Shown here: piece after piece, positions 1 through 8,897 of the stretch
Layout: the number at the start of each line of letters is the position of its first letter
How positions within the stretch are numbered: position 1 is the first letter of the stretch
DNA from: Cricetomys ansorgei
Lineage: Eukaryota > Chordata > Mammalia > Rodentia > Nesomyidae
Reading direction: 5' to 3'
Assembly: GCA_026225945.1 (NCBI GenBank)
Contig: JAMJFZ010000698.1
Coordinates: forward strand, 558,001-622,000
DNA length: 64,000 nt
Notes under the pieces: generated by a model
Databases searched by the model: none
The model's input: only the letters and a program-made list of their open reading frames with translations
What the model was told of the DNA's origin: nothing
Position numbers and translations under genes: made by a program

Positions 1-409
1 GTTGGTGTGCAGCAGAATGTCGCCAGAATCACATCTCTCCCGACACGGAAATCAATTCAGACTACACCAAGGGTCCTCCCGGACAACTTGAAACGATCAA
101 AATAATTAAGAAACTGAAAGAGACCCCAGGAGCACAGGAAGAGAACCACGGCATCGCACGAAGCTCAGAGAAATATCTGAAAAATGAGTGGTAGGTAGAG
201 CGGGGAATATATACTCGGCCCGTTTTCTTCACACAAGGGGTTGGTATAGGCTGAACAGACCTAATACCCAAAAAAAGCATAATCCCAAAACTGGACAATG
301 GTCACACAGCACAAGAAAGCCAAAACAAGCATACATAAACACATACGGATGGGTGAACGGATAAACTTTTTAATTTTTAAAACCGTGTATTTTTATTTTC
401 TTTCTCCGT
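1..409. other. Unassigned AT-rich flank
   Basis: I see no gene, RNA or clear repeat in this stretch. It has a purine-rich left part and an AT-rich end around 360-400. A short open frame on the minus strand has no recognisable domain and is not supported. Confidence 0.4.
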
Positions 410-610
410 GCATGCACATTTGGCCTAGGTGAGCCCTCATGAGTGTCTGGCATCCGCAGAGGCCAGGAAAGAGTATAAAACATTCCCTGGACACAGAGTT
501 ACAGACAACTGTGTGCTAGCCCACTGGGATAACGGGGAAACGGACACTGCCATCCGCAGAAGGAACAAGCGCTGGGAACCGCTGATCCATTTCTACAACC
601 ACCCCACCCA
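410..610 (-). repeat. B3/B2-type SINE, antisense
   Basis: The plus strand reads as the complement of a rodent B3/B2 SINE: a 'gcagaggccagga' block, then 'gttacagacaactgtg', then 'gctgggaaccgctgatccat' close to the tRNA-like head. The open plus-strand frame here (429-692) is produced by the SINE and is not a gene. Confidence 0.6.
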
Positions 611-733
611 GAAACGCAAGTTAAAAGTAAAAGTACTCAGCATCCTTGGGTACAAAAGTGGGAATTCGAAAGCCAACTTTTCGAGCTTCTGACGCTGGTC
701 AGAACGCCTGATATTAAGAAAACCCGTAGAGGA

Positions 734-1072
734 GCCAGGCATGGCGGGAACGCCTTTAATCCCACATCTGCAGACGCAGAGCCAGCGTGCGGAGGGCTAA
801 GACGGACAAACCACCCAGGGAACCGCCGACCCCCGCCCCAGCGGCGCGCGACCCCAAGGGCAGGCTGCACCTGCCAGCTCGACTCCACCTACGCGGGTCC
901 CAGCCCCGCATCGAGCGCCAGCGCCGACTCTCACGCGTCCACCACGTCTTACGTTTCTGAGAAGCAAAGTCACAGCGACTTCTCCCAGCGCTCCCTGCGG
1001 ATCTCCGCGAGTTCGAGGCCAGCCTGAGCTGCCGTTCCAGGAGCGCCAGGGCAACTGTCACAGAGGAACCCT
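734..1072 (+). repeat. B1 SINE split by a GC-rich insert
   Basis: 734-793 matches the 5' half of B1 (a 'ggcatggcgggaacgcctttaatccca' type block). 996-1072 matches the 3' half ('gagttcgaggccagcctg' onward). About 200 bp of GC-rich, non-B1 DNA (about 794-995) separates them. The hexamer 'tgcgga' occurs at both junctions (788-793 and 996-1001), consistent with a short target duplication. The nature of the insert is unknown. Confidence 0.55.
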
Positions 1073-1346
1073 GACGTCAACTTCACTTAGCGCACGCTTT
1101 GCTTAACAAACGTTAGCAGCCACCGCTTCAGAGATCAGGAAAGCACGCTTTCCCGCTCGATCGCGACCGCAGACCCCGCGTGGCTAACGGATGAACGCGC
1201 CCTGGGTGCGCTCAGTCCCCAGGGCGAGGGGGAACCGGAAGTTAGAAAGCACGGATGCCTGCGAGATCCAGGAGCTCCGGCCTTGCGGCGAGGGCAAGGA
1301 ACGCCTGTGCTCAGACGCCGGGGACTGTGGGTCACATGCGAGGAGG

Positions 1347-1676
1347 ACTCAGCATGAGCACCGTCCGCAGTGGGCGGAGAACTCAGCATGAGCACCGTCC
1401 GCCGTGAGATGCGAGGGAGAACTCAGCCTGAGCACCGTCCGCAGTGAGATGCGAGGGAGAGCTCAGCGTGAGCACCGTCCGCAGTGAGAGAACTCAGCCT
1501 GAGCACCGTCCGAGGTGAGAGGACTCAGCGTGAGCACCGTCCACGGTGAGCGGAGAACTCAGCGTGAGCACCGTCCGCGGTGAGAGGACTCGGCGTGAGC
1601 ACCGTCCGCGGTGAGAGGACTCAGCGTGAGCACCGTCCGCGGTGAGAGGACTCAGCGTGAGCACCGTCCGCGGGAA
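1347..1676. repeat. 31-bp minisatellite in CpG island
   Basis: About ten head-to-tail copies of a GC-rich unit whose core is 'gagcaccgtccgcggtgaga'. The last four copies have a regular 31-bp period. Earlier copies are longer through 'gatgcgaggga' insertions, so the array grew from its right end or was homogenised there. It lies 250-600 bp upstream of the candidate transcription start. Confidence 0.85.
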
Positions 1677-2129
1677 CAAACCCACCCCAGGGCCGAGAAG
1701 CCACCGCAGAAGCAGCGCCAACCCGCGCACAGCCCAGGCCGGTTCCCGCCTGTTTCCCAGCGCGCTGACCTCTGACCTCTGACCTCCTCGTCCAGGGCCG
1801 CCAGGCCGAGGTTCCCGCCGAGCTGCCGACTGCTGACCCCCAGGCCGCACACAGGGCGCCGCGAAAATCCCGGGACCTCGGTCCTCAGCGTCGCGTTCAG
1901 AACCGCCGCGCCCCGAGGCAGCGAGCGCAGGGAACGACGGGACTTCCGGTCCCGCCCCCTCGTGTTATAGGCGCGACCCTGACCCCGCCCTTCTCACTCC
2001 AATTCTGGTCACGTGCCCCACGGCCCCTCCCCCTCACTCCCTCTGCCCTGTGCAGTTTCCCGGCATCCTCTCCGTGTCTGGCTCCGAAAACAGCACGTGT
2101 CCCCGGCCCAGGCGCCAGCTCCCTGGAAG

Positions 2130-2196
2130 ATGGCCGCGCTCGCAGTGGCTCGTGGGAAATTCTGCTGCCTGGGCCGAATGGCTCCTCCGCAGGCAG
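2130..2196 (+). CDS. Candidate first coding exon of an unidentified gene
   Basis: An ATG at 2130 sits in the context 'ggaagATGG', which also forms a YY1-type element, in the promoter half of the CpG island. The frame reads an Ala/Arg-rich start (MAALAVARGKF) and meets a good splice donor, 'gcag|gtgagc', at 2196/2197. The exon would end in phase 1. A short basic N-terminus without acidic residues would fit a mitochondrial targeting leader, but that is a guess. I do not recognise the protein and see no second exon downstream, where the Dux locus lies on the other strand. It could be a lone promoter fragment left by duplication. Confidence 0.35.
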
Positions 2197-2370
2197 GTGA
2201 GCCTCGGCTCAGCCAGCCAACGTGGACAAAACGTCCACGGAACGGGCTAAGATCTGGACCGCGGCCGCGTGACCGGCCGGGGCCGAGCGTGGGTGTCCTC
2301 GAACCCGAGTCGTTGAGATACGCGGTCCTCGAGGAGGAGCTGGCTGGACTCGGGCCCTCTGGGCTCCGCT

Positions 2371-2403
2371 CGGTTCCTGTGGTTCCTGCGGTTCCTGTGG
2401 AGA
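2371..2403. repeat. 9-bp tandem repeat
   Basis: Three to four copies of 'ggttcctgt/c' lie in the 3' part of the CpG island. Confidence 0.6.
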
Positions 2404-2504
2404 GGAGCCGCCCGTGTCGGGAGCGCACAGCGGATGGAGTGCCTCACAACTCAAGGTGCCAAACTGTCAAGCAGGAAAACTTCAAAATATTAGTCAAACT
2501 TTAA

Positions 2505-3001
2505 AGAAGGAAAAACGTGATATGAATATATAAAAACGGTGTTTGTTTATCTATGCATATTAGTGTTTTCCCAACGCGTTGCATTTGTGTCATGTGCACC
2601 ATAGCTGTTCCTGGTGCTAGAGGAAGCAAGGAGGGGTCAGATCCCCCTGAACGGGGGACATGACATTGACCTGGGAGTCCTTACCTGGAGAAGGAGTCAT
2701 TTCTATCCGTTGCTCTTCTCTGAGAATCTTTCCTAGAAAAAATGTCCAGGCTTCTTGCTAATTCATGCCAACTTTTCAAAAATACGGAGGAAAAAAAAAT
2801 AGCATTACATTCTGTTAAGGAACACCAAACTGCCCACCCCGAAAGACACCAATAACAATCAGTCAATACAGGAGATCGAACACAGAGACACAGTGATAGT
2901 GGGAATTCAACTTACTGCAGCCACAATACAATTCAACTAGCTGCTTTGAAACATCTGAGGGGAAGAAGGCCATGCATAGGATTTCGTGACTTTAACTGGG
3001 C
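2505..3001. other. No gene seen
   Basis: AT-rich sequence after the CpG island. I see no open frame of note, no RNA and no repeat I can name. Confidence 0.4.
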
Positions 3002-3110
3002 CCTCAGGAAGCAGAGGCTGGCATATCTGTTTGAATTTAAGCCAGTCTGGTCTACACAATCAGTTCCAGGCTAGCCATAGTTGATACTGTATCAAAGTAA
3101 CAATCTTTTC
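3002..3110 (+). repeat. B1-like SINE fragment
   Basis: Degenerate central and 3' B1 sequence, recognisable from 'ggaagcagaggctggca' and 'agccagtctggtctacac'. Confidence 0.5.
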
Positions 3111-3162
3111 TGGCATTTTTGTGCGTCTAAGTGTAAGTGAATTCCTTTCATAAGATACAGGA

Positions 3163-3296
3163 TGGGCGGTCATAGTGACGATCACTTTTAATCCCAGCAC
3201 TAGAGACGCAGAGGCAAGCAGACCTGTGAGTTCTGGGATAGCCAGAGCTACATAGTGAGACCCCGCCTCAAGATACTAAAAAATAAAACAAAAGAT
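3163..3296 (+). repeat. B1 SINE
   Basis: A full B1 body running from 'tttaatcccagcac' through 'ccagagctacatagtgagac' to an A-rich tail 'aaaaaataaaacaaaa'. Confidence 0.8.
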
Positions 3297-3626
3297 ATGG
3301 GATGATGTCACCTTGTTAAAGGCCCCGCCCCAACCTGGCTGTGTTGAAAGGTTCCGAGTTTAATGTATGATAGTAAACATATTGTCAATCCCCGTAAGTC
3401 ATAATTCTCAACTCTGGTGCAATATTATGAGGTGAGAAGGTCTGAAAGATCCCAGTACTCAGTCTGTTGGCCACAGTAATTCAAAATGGAACCCGTGGTG
3501 CTGAGATCCAGACCTTAGGAGATTGAAACGTCCCCAGGTGCCTCTTATATGAAGCTAGACTGAGACTCTGCTCTGGAGTGATATTAAACGTTATTTAAAT
3601 CAATAATATATTAAAAAGAACTGTCA

Positions 3627-3793
3627 GGCTGGGTCCAGTGGCAATTGCCTTTAATCCAAGCCGTCGGGAGGCCAGAAGCAGGAAGCTGTGAGTTGGAGGC
3701 CAGCCTGGTCTTTACAGTGAGTTCCAGAGCTATGTAATAGACCCTGTCGCAAAAGCAAACAGAAAACCAAAAAAAAAAAAAAAAAAAAAAAGA
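3627..3793 (+). repeat. B1 SINE with poly(A) tail
   Basis: B1 blocks 'tgcctttaatccaagcc' and 'gttggaggccagcctggtc', then an A-rich tail with about 23 A at 3769-3791. Confidence 0.85.
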
Positions 3794-4356
3794 CTAAAGA
3801 GGGATTTTTCTGTGCATTGTAAGAACTTTTGTCTTTTAAAAAATGTTTATCTTAGTTCGGTACCGAATAATGTGTCTAGGTTAATTCGAAGCAGAAGGCC
3901 GTGAAACCATTCTCAAAAGTCCCTCAGCTGCGTGGAAATATGATTTCGTATTACTTGGAAGTCAAATCCTGAACTAGCTATTGCATGTATAAAATGAAAA
4001 CAAACACCACAGGATTTGCATAATGAGATTCCGAAAATTGAGAAGTAGTTCCTTTTATTTTTTTATTTTTTTGCTCAACTTGAAGTAAAAGTACAGGTCA
4101 TGGTAATATGAGTCGGGCTCAGCCCTGAATTAAAGCACCAGTCTGAAATGTGACACTTTCAGGATGCATTCCCTGGACAGAAAACGAAACAATTTTTAAA
4201 AAGAATATGCTTGAGGTTTTCTGTGCTTATGTATCACACGATCTGGTGTATGGGCATTAATCGTTCTTGGTAGAAGGGATATTGTTGAGGGAATCTCTCC
4301 GACATGAGTTCTCCAACAGCGCTGAGAGGAAGAGAGATTCACTCACTGCCTTCTAC

Positions 4357-4915
4357 AGGGGCGCCAGAACCTCGTTGTGAGCTAGCAACAAGGTCCTAGG
4401 GTTGCTGTGGGGTAGATGGTACCAGGGCCAGGCCTGACCTGTCCAGTGTGAGCTCTGCGGTTCTGAAACCTCACATGCATGCGGGACTCCTCGAGCACCA
4501 ACTCCTGTGCCAGTTCCTGCCTGGCCCTGAAGCTCCCACACACTGGCCCATGATGCCAGCCAGGTGCCAACTGGCAGGAACTTTGGCCCCTCCCTCACCT
4601 GAGAGATCCACACCAAACTGCCAAGGTCAACAGATGGAAAACACTCACTCCTTCTTTCTGACCCCTCACCTAGAGGACTGCACGCTCCTGCGTGTTTTCC
4701 CAAACCCCATAACCAATGCAGCTTTCCCCCAAAAGAGTGGCCTTTCCCTGTCCAGATTCAGCTGTTTCACCAGAAGCCAGCAAGGTGCACAGAGGGCCTC
4801 TGTGGGTTTACCTCAAGGGGGATCCAGGAGGGAGCCTGCTTAATACTGCCTCCTATTGCCCCACAGTGCCTAGCCTCTCTGTCTTATCCTCAGACCCCCT
4901 GCCTGTCTTTTCCTA
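4357..4915 (-). pseudogene. Dux pseudo-unit, promoter and start deleted
   Basis: 4357-4540 is a diverged copy of the Dux gene at 6690-6885. On the minus strand it reads the end of homeodomain 1, with RARQELAQEL then VRFQNRRAHTGQV, where the intact gene has ARQELAREL and LWFQNQRRRTVQV. 4548-4915 is a copy of the DNA upstream of the intact gene (about 7440-7795), shown by shared blocks such as 'ccagattcagctgtttc' and 'ggatgcaggagggagcctgc'-like sequence. The roughly 550 bp that lie between these parts in the intact unit are missing: first homeodomain helix, start codon, TATA box and GC-box repeats. Homeodomain 2 and the C-terminus are also absent. This is a dead, promoterless fragment of a tandem Dux unit. 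Confidence 0.8.
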
Positions 4916-5079
4916 ACTCTCTGAGCTATCTCCACCTTGAAAGTTGAGTGTGTCCTCACTCTGACTCACCTAGCTAACTTTTCCTCTGATTAGACACTCT
5001 GCCTGTCCTTCACTCTCACTCACCCCAGAAGTCACTCCCTGCCCAATACTGGCTCCTTCTGAACTCTACTTCCTGTCTC

Positions 5080-5130
5080 CAGCCAGAGTGCTGGGATTAA
5101 TGATGTGTACTAACATTCTTTCTAGCCCAG
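5080..5130 (-). repeat. B1 fragment, antisense
   Basis: 'ccagagtgctgggattaatgatgtgt' is the complement of the B1 'cctttaatcccagcac' block. Confidence 0.4.
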
Positions 5131-5214
5131 AGCAGCCATGCTGCCTGATTACAAGATGAAATGTTCCTCCACTGGGTGGGTCAGTTTTCGAGGATCGAAA
5201 AGAAATGTCAGTCT

Positions 5215-5942
5215 CTGTCTTTACCCAGATATTTATTCAAGTTGACATGTGACACACTAATCCCCAGCGCCATCCCAGCCCTCACCCCTGTCTTCCCACC
5301 CTGCAGTCCTCCATCCCTCCTGACTTCCCTCCTGTCCTCTGAATCCAGTTCTATTCGTCCCCTTTTCTTGGCAAGTTCATGCACTTCCTCCAGGAAGAAA
5401 GCAGCAACCAACCTATAAAATCAATAAATGAACAAGAGAAAAGAAAAGAACAAACAAGTACAAACCTCCCCCTACCAAAAAGAAAAGGGAAACAACTCGA
5501 GGACCCGTGAGTAGCTATGGATTGATTCGTGGGTAACGGAGCTCACAGATCATCCTCTCCTATAACCTGAATAACCGTAGAAAGAATTCTTGCCCAGGGA
5601 AGACTGATTCTCTCCTTCTTAGCTATCCCCAGAGATCCGTAGAGTGTGGAGAAAGGCTGCTCCCCCTCCTCCACCTCCAGGTGAGATTTCCCCTGATCCA
5701 CAGCAGGCAGTCTCCGGGTGTGGTCCTTGTTCTTCAGGCTCTTTGTGTGTTAGCCATATCACCCATGAGTGTTCCCCGAGGTTTCTAGGACACACCTTCT
5801 CAGAGCCGATTTCCTTCCCCCGTGTCTTCCATAAGATGCCTTGGTTTGGTTCAAGAGTAACAGGTGTTGTGTTCAAGACCCAAACCCTTCCAGGGCTGGG
5901 TGCCCTCCCCATGGGCAGCACCCGGGCAGTCTGATTTTCAGG
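5215..5942. other. Region downstream of Dux, no gene
   Basis: A C/T-rich part (5270-5410) is followed by mixed sequence. A minus-strand AATAAA (plus-strand 'tttatt' near 5230) is the nearest candidate poly(A) signal I see for a long Dux 3' end, but it lies about 870 bp after the stop and has no other support. Confidence 0.3.
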
Positions 5943-6030
5943 ATGGCGTCTCCTCTGGACTTAGGGCTGCTGTGGCGGGTGTGAGGGGTGAGGGGTTTCC
6001 TGTGATGGGCTGCCACTGCCTCCAGGAGGG
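5943..6030 (-). repeat. Duplicate of Dux 5' flank
   Basis: This segment aligns by eye with 7135-7212, the 5' flank of the intact Dux frame. Shared blocks are 'gtctcctctgga', a 'gctg.ggtgtg' core, 'cctgtgatgggctgccact'-like sequence and 'ccaggaggcac'-like sequence. It lies just past the Dux stop codon. This is expected if Dux units were once tandemly repeated, with the next unit's body lost. Confidence 0.55.
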
Positions 6031-6097
6031 GCACGCCTGCTGAGCAGGGGAGGAGCCTCTGAGTTTCAGAGCATGCCCAGCATGTCCAACATGTCGT

Positions 6098-7024
6098 TCA
6101 CTGGTCGTGGGTGGGAGGGATCACGTGGACTGGGTCCCTGTGCTCCCGTGGGTCATCTGGAGGCCGAGTGTCTGACCCCTGTGGGTCCAGTTCGAGGTCT
6201 GACTGCAGTAGATCGAGGAAGCTCTGGACAGGGCGGTTGTTGCTTAGGACTGCATGGGGCTGTGTGTGACTGGGCCACACGGCAGGAAAGGACTCCCCAG
6301 GCAGGGTGGGAGGGGTTTGTGCATTCAAAGTATCCAGGCCTACACCTCCTCCAGCAGCCAGTGGCAACAAGCTGGCCTGGACGGCCTCAATCTCCCTATA
6401 GTCTAGTCTTCCAGAGGACTCATTAGGCCCAGGTGGTGCCCACACTTCTGTACCTCGGTCTCTGGCATCTGCGCTGGCACTGGTGCTGTGTCTACCGTAC
6501 CCTCGGAGACGCGCTCTCCTGTTCTGAAACCATGTGAGGATCGTGTGCTCGGGCAGACCTGTCCTTCGGGCGAGTTCCTCCCTCATAGTAAAGTCCGGGG
6601 ATGGGTTCTTCTCAAATGCTTGGAGCAGGATCCCTAACTGGGCCGAGGTGAAGATAGTGCGAAGTTTTCTGCCTTCTCCGGTGGTGGTGCCAGAACCTTG
6701 TTGTGCACAGGCACCAAGGTCCTCCTCGGGGCGCTGTGGGGTCGATGGCAGCTGGCTGGGGCCCGCCCGGGGCTCATCTGGGCTGTAACTGACCTGTACA
6801 GTGCGACGTCTCTGGTTCTGAAACCACAGGTGGACACAGTACGCCTCGAGCCCCAACTCCCGCGCCAGTTCCTGCCTGGCCCTGAAGCTCGGGTAGGGGT
6901 CCCTGGCGAAAGCCACCAGCAGGACCTCCTTCTGCCAGGCCTGAAACACAGTTCTCCTCCGCCGGAATTCCTGCCGGGATTCCTGGGCCGCAGTGCTGGC
7001 CCCCAAATCGCTGCCGTCCTCCAT
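6098..7024 (-). CDS. Dux: Dux-like double homeobox transcription factor, intronless
   Basis: One uninterrupted frame of 308 codons with no introns, as in rodent Dux retrogenes. Homeodomain 1 spans about residues 20-78, with an RRRRTVF start and recognition helix WFQNQRRR. Homeodomain 2 spans about 118-177, with recognition helix WFQNRRAR. A Ser/Pro/Gly-rich linker follows, and a short hydrophobic-acidic motif near the end (FLDLLQSDLELD, about 269-280) resembles the activation tail of DUX proteins. Family role: DUX/Dux factors bind DNA through both homeodomains and activate cleavage-stage genes and endogenous retroviral LTRs. The protein is much shorter than mouse Dux and close in plan to a minimal DUX. 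The start was chosen because it precedes homeodomain 1 by about 20 residues and lies about 320 bp after a TATA box. Whether the gene is active, or belongs to Dux rather than another Dux branch, cannot be told here. Confidence 0.85.
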   Translation of the reverse strand: MEDGSDLGASTAAQESRQEFRRRRTVFQAWQKEVLLVAFARDPYPSFRARQELARELGLEAYCVHLWFQNQRRRTVQVSYSPDEPRAGPSQLPSTPQRPEEDLGACAQQGSGTTTGEGRKLRTIFTSAQLGILLQAFEKNPSPDFTMREELARRTGLPEHTILTWFQNRRARLRGYGRHSTSASADARDRGTEVWAPPGPNESSGRLDYREIEAVQASLLPLAAGGGVGLDTLNAQTPPTLPGESFPAVWPSHTQPHAVLSNNRPVQSFLDLLQSDLELDPQGSDTRPPDDPREHRDPVHVIPPTHDQ

Positions 7025-7261
7025 GTGGCCACGGAAGCCTGCCCTGTGGGCCCACCTGTCTTCCCCCAGTCCAGCGGGCTAAAGAGGACAGCTCCAGGGA
7101 CACTCCTAGCAACAGGGAGACCTGGGATCCTTTTTCTTGTCTCCTCTGGATTTGGGCCTGCTGGGGTGTGGTGGTTTTCTGTGAGGGTCCTGCCACTATC
7201 CCCAGGAGGCACACTCCAGGTGAACTGGGAAAGGGCTATTGTTTGTTGTGTGTGCCTGGAT

Positions 7262-7432
7262 CAGCTGGGTGTCACTCACTCCTGGGGCCAATTATACACC
7301 TGTGACTCCGCCCACTCAGCCAGCAGGAGTCACTCATGCAGGGCTTTATATACTCCCGTGGCCCCGCCCACTCAACCAGTAGGTGTCCCTCACTCCCTTT
7401 GCTTAGGTACCCTCGTGGCCCCGCCCACTCTC
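7262..7432 (-). promoter_or_regulatory. Three-copy GC-box repeat in Dux promoter
   Basis: Three tandem copies of a roughly 56-bp unit, each containing 'cgcccactc' (starting at 7310, 7365 and 7422, spacing 55 and 57) and a 'ggtgtc..tcactc' block. On the minus strand each gives GAGTGGGCG, a GC-box/KLF-type site. Only the middle copy has a strong TATA sequence. The other copies have weaker equivalents such as 'attatacac'. Confidence 0.7.
7344..7352 (-). promoter_or_regulatory. TATA box of the Dux gene
   Basis: The minus strand reads TATATAAAG here, about 320 bp before the Dux start codon and embedded in the GC-box repeat. It is the best TATA element upstream of this frame. Confidence 0.6.
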
Positions 7433-7800
7433 CAAGGGCCTTGCACGATGCCAGCCAAGACTCAGGCCCCTGATCTCAGGGACTTGGGGCCCCTCCTCAC
7501 CCACAAGATCCACACCAAGGTGCACAAGGTCAACAGATGGAAAACACTCAGCCCTCCTTTCCCATCTACCTAGGGGACTGCACACTACTGTGTCTTTTCC
7601 CAAACCCCACAACCAATGCAGCTTTTCCCAAATCCTATCCAGATTCAGCTGTTTCGCCACAAGCCAGCAAAGTGCACAGAGGGCCTCTGCCTCTGTGAGA
7701 GTTGGTCTCCAGGGGGATGCAGGAGGGAGCCTGCTTCACACTGCCTCTTACTGTCCCACAACGCCTCGCCTCTCTGCCTTATCCTCAGACCGCCTGTGTT
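7433..7800 (-). other. Dux unit upstream segment, duplicated at 4548-4915
   Basis: Non-coding sequence distal to the promoter repeats. It is shared with the pseudo-unit and so marks the extent of the ancestral Dux repeat unit. Frames that read open here have no recognised product. Confidence 0.6.
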
Positions 7801-8307
7801 GTAGACATTTATTTTTAGTTATTTATAAAATAATTGTTTTATGCACTGTTGGGTGAGGGCCTATCTAGGGCCGTCCTGTATTGTTTGCAGGTGTTGGGTT
7901 TCTGTGGGAGTTGTTTAGTTGCTAATGATCTGCATGTGCTGTCAGTAGAATCTCTGAGGTGTTCAGAAAGAAAAAAACAAAAACACCTGAGCTTAGAGGC
8001 TCTAGGTTCCACTGTCAATCAAGTATGGCACCAGCCATGATGGCCGATGATACCCAAGCAGTGGACTTAATCAGCTTGACAAAGATCCTGGTTTTTCCCT
8101 TTGCTGGGAATCTGAAGCCCACCGACTGTTTTGTCCCTTTCTCATCTTTACTGTTTGGTAACAAAAGCCTCTCATCAATAATATTGTCTATTTGGCCTAA
8201 TAGTTCAAACTCAAATCAATTCCTGGGCTGGCTGGGAGAGGGACACTGCCATCTCAATTCTATCAGTCTTACTGGCCTTCAAGATTTTGGCATGTGTGAA
8301 AACTATT
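7801..8307. other. Spacer between Dux unit and provirus
   Basis: AT-rich at 7800-7850, then mixed sequence. I see no gene or named repeat. An open plus-strand frame runs from 7959 into the LTR and has no recognisable domain. Confidence 0.4.
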
Positions 8308-8313
8308 CATGCT
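8308..8313. repeat. Provirus target site duplication, 3' side
   Basis: The hexamer 'catgct' directly precedes the LTR here and recurs directly after the other LTR at 14670-14675. Six bases is the usual length for class II (betaretrovirus-like) elements. Confidence 0.85.
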
Positions 8314-8664
8314 TGTCGCGCGCTACCTTCGCCGATAAAGGAGACGCGGCAAAACAGAATCCTTCTGACGGCAATTTATTAACAGCTCTTTTAGATAGCA
8401 GATGGAAAAGGACCACGAGTCTAGAAAACCCCCAACTAATATAGAGTTTTGGGGAATGTTTTTCCCTGCCAATTGGTGCTCTTGCAGAACCTAATTAGTA
8501 TACTGCCTTCAATCGGTAGCTTTTACGATCCCAATTAGCATGTGGTTATCTTGAGCAGATTACACAGTCAGTGCATGCGCAAGAGCAAACAACGCTCCCG
8601 TGAAGAACCAGGAAGCAGGGAGCCGGCGCCATCTTCTAATGGCGAATGATATCAGCTCCCAACA
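8314..8664 (-). repeat. 3' LTR of the provirus
   Basis: 351 bp. The plus strand runs from 'tgtcgcgcgc' to 'ctcccaaca', giving TG...CA ends on the minus strand. A minus-strand AATAAA lies at 8375-8380. The minus-strand start contains 'aagatggcgcc', a YY1-type site known in IAP LTRs. It transcribes toward the Dux gene, whose start codon is about 1.3 kb away. Confidence 0.92.
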
Positions 8665-8679
8665 TCTCCCCCTTTTACT
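8665..8679 (-). promoter_or_regulatory. Polypurine tract
   Basis: The minus strand reads GTAAAAGGGGGAGA directly before the 3' LTR. This is the site that primes plus-strand viral DNA synthesis. Confidence 0.85.
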
Positions 8680-8897
8680 TTAATTAATATGCCAAACTGC
8701 AACCATGTGTTTACCGATCTAGCCCGCTGATCCAACAGCTTTGAGCGATCAAGGAGGTTACATGGAGGAGGACCCTGTGTACCTTTATCCCGTGCAATGG
8801 GAACACGAGCCCTGGGAGGTAACACAGGTCTGTCTTGTGGTATCCTGGTGCAATGGGATCCTGAGCCCTCAGGAGTACCAGTATTCAAGACAGTGTC
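8680..8897 (-). other. Proviral env-LTR spacer
   Basis: Short non-coding interval between the env stop and the polypurine tract. No product seen. Confidence 0.6.

Larger units (their letters stand above)
700..2450. promoter_or_regulatory. CpG island
   Basis: Base composition changes sharply to GC- and CpG-rich from about 700 to 2450, unlike the AT-rich flanks. The right half (1930-2200) carries promoter-type motifs: an ETS core 'acttccggt' near 1940, a 'ccgcccc' GC box near 1955, an E-box 'cacgtg' near 2010 and a YY1-like 'aagatggc' at 2128. This is the usual architecture of a TATA-less housekeeping promoter. The left half is filled with a split B1 and a minisatellite, listed separately. Confidence 0.7.

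Noticed and set aside
429..692. Plus-strand 87-codon open frame
   Set aside because: It overlies an antisense B3/B2 SINE and has no domain.
1347..1676. CRISPR-like array
   Set aside because: Repeats are contiguous without unique spacers and the DNA is mammalian. It is a minisatellite.
2209..2454. Minus-strand frames in the CpG island
   Set aside because: GC-rich DNA has few stops. No domain, and the promoter motifs favour the plus strand.
7959..8444. 161-codon plus-strand frame entering the LTR
   Set aside because: It crosses from host spacer into the retroviral LTR in antisense, so it cannot be an old gene.
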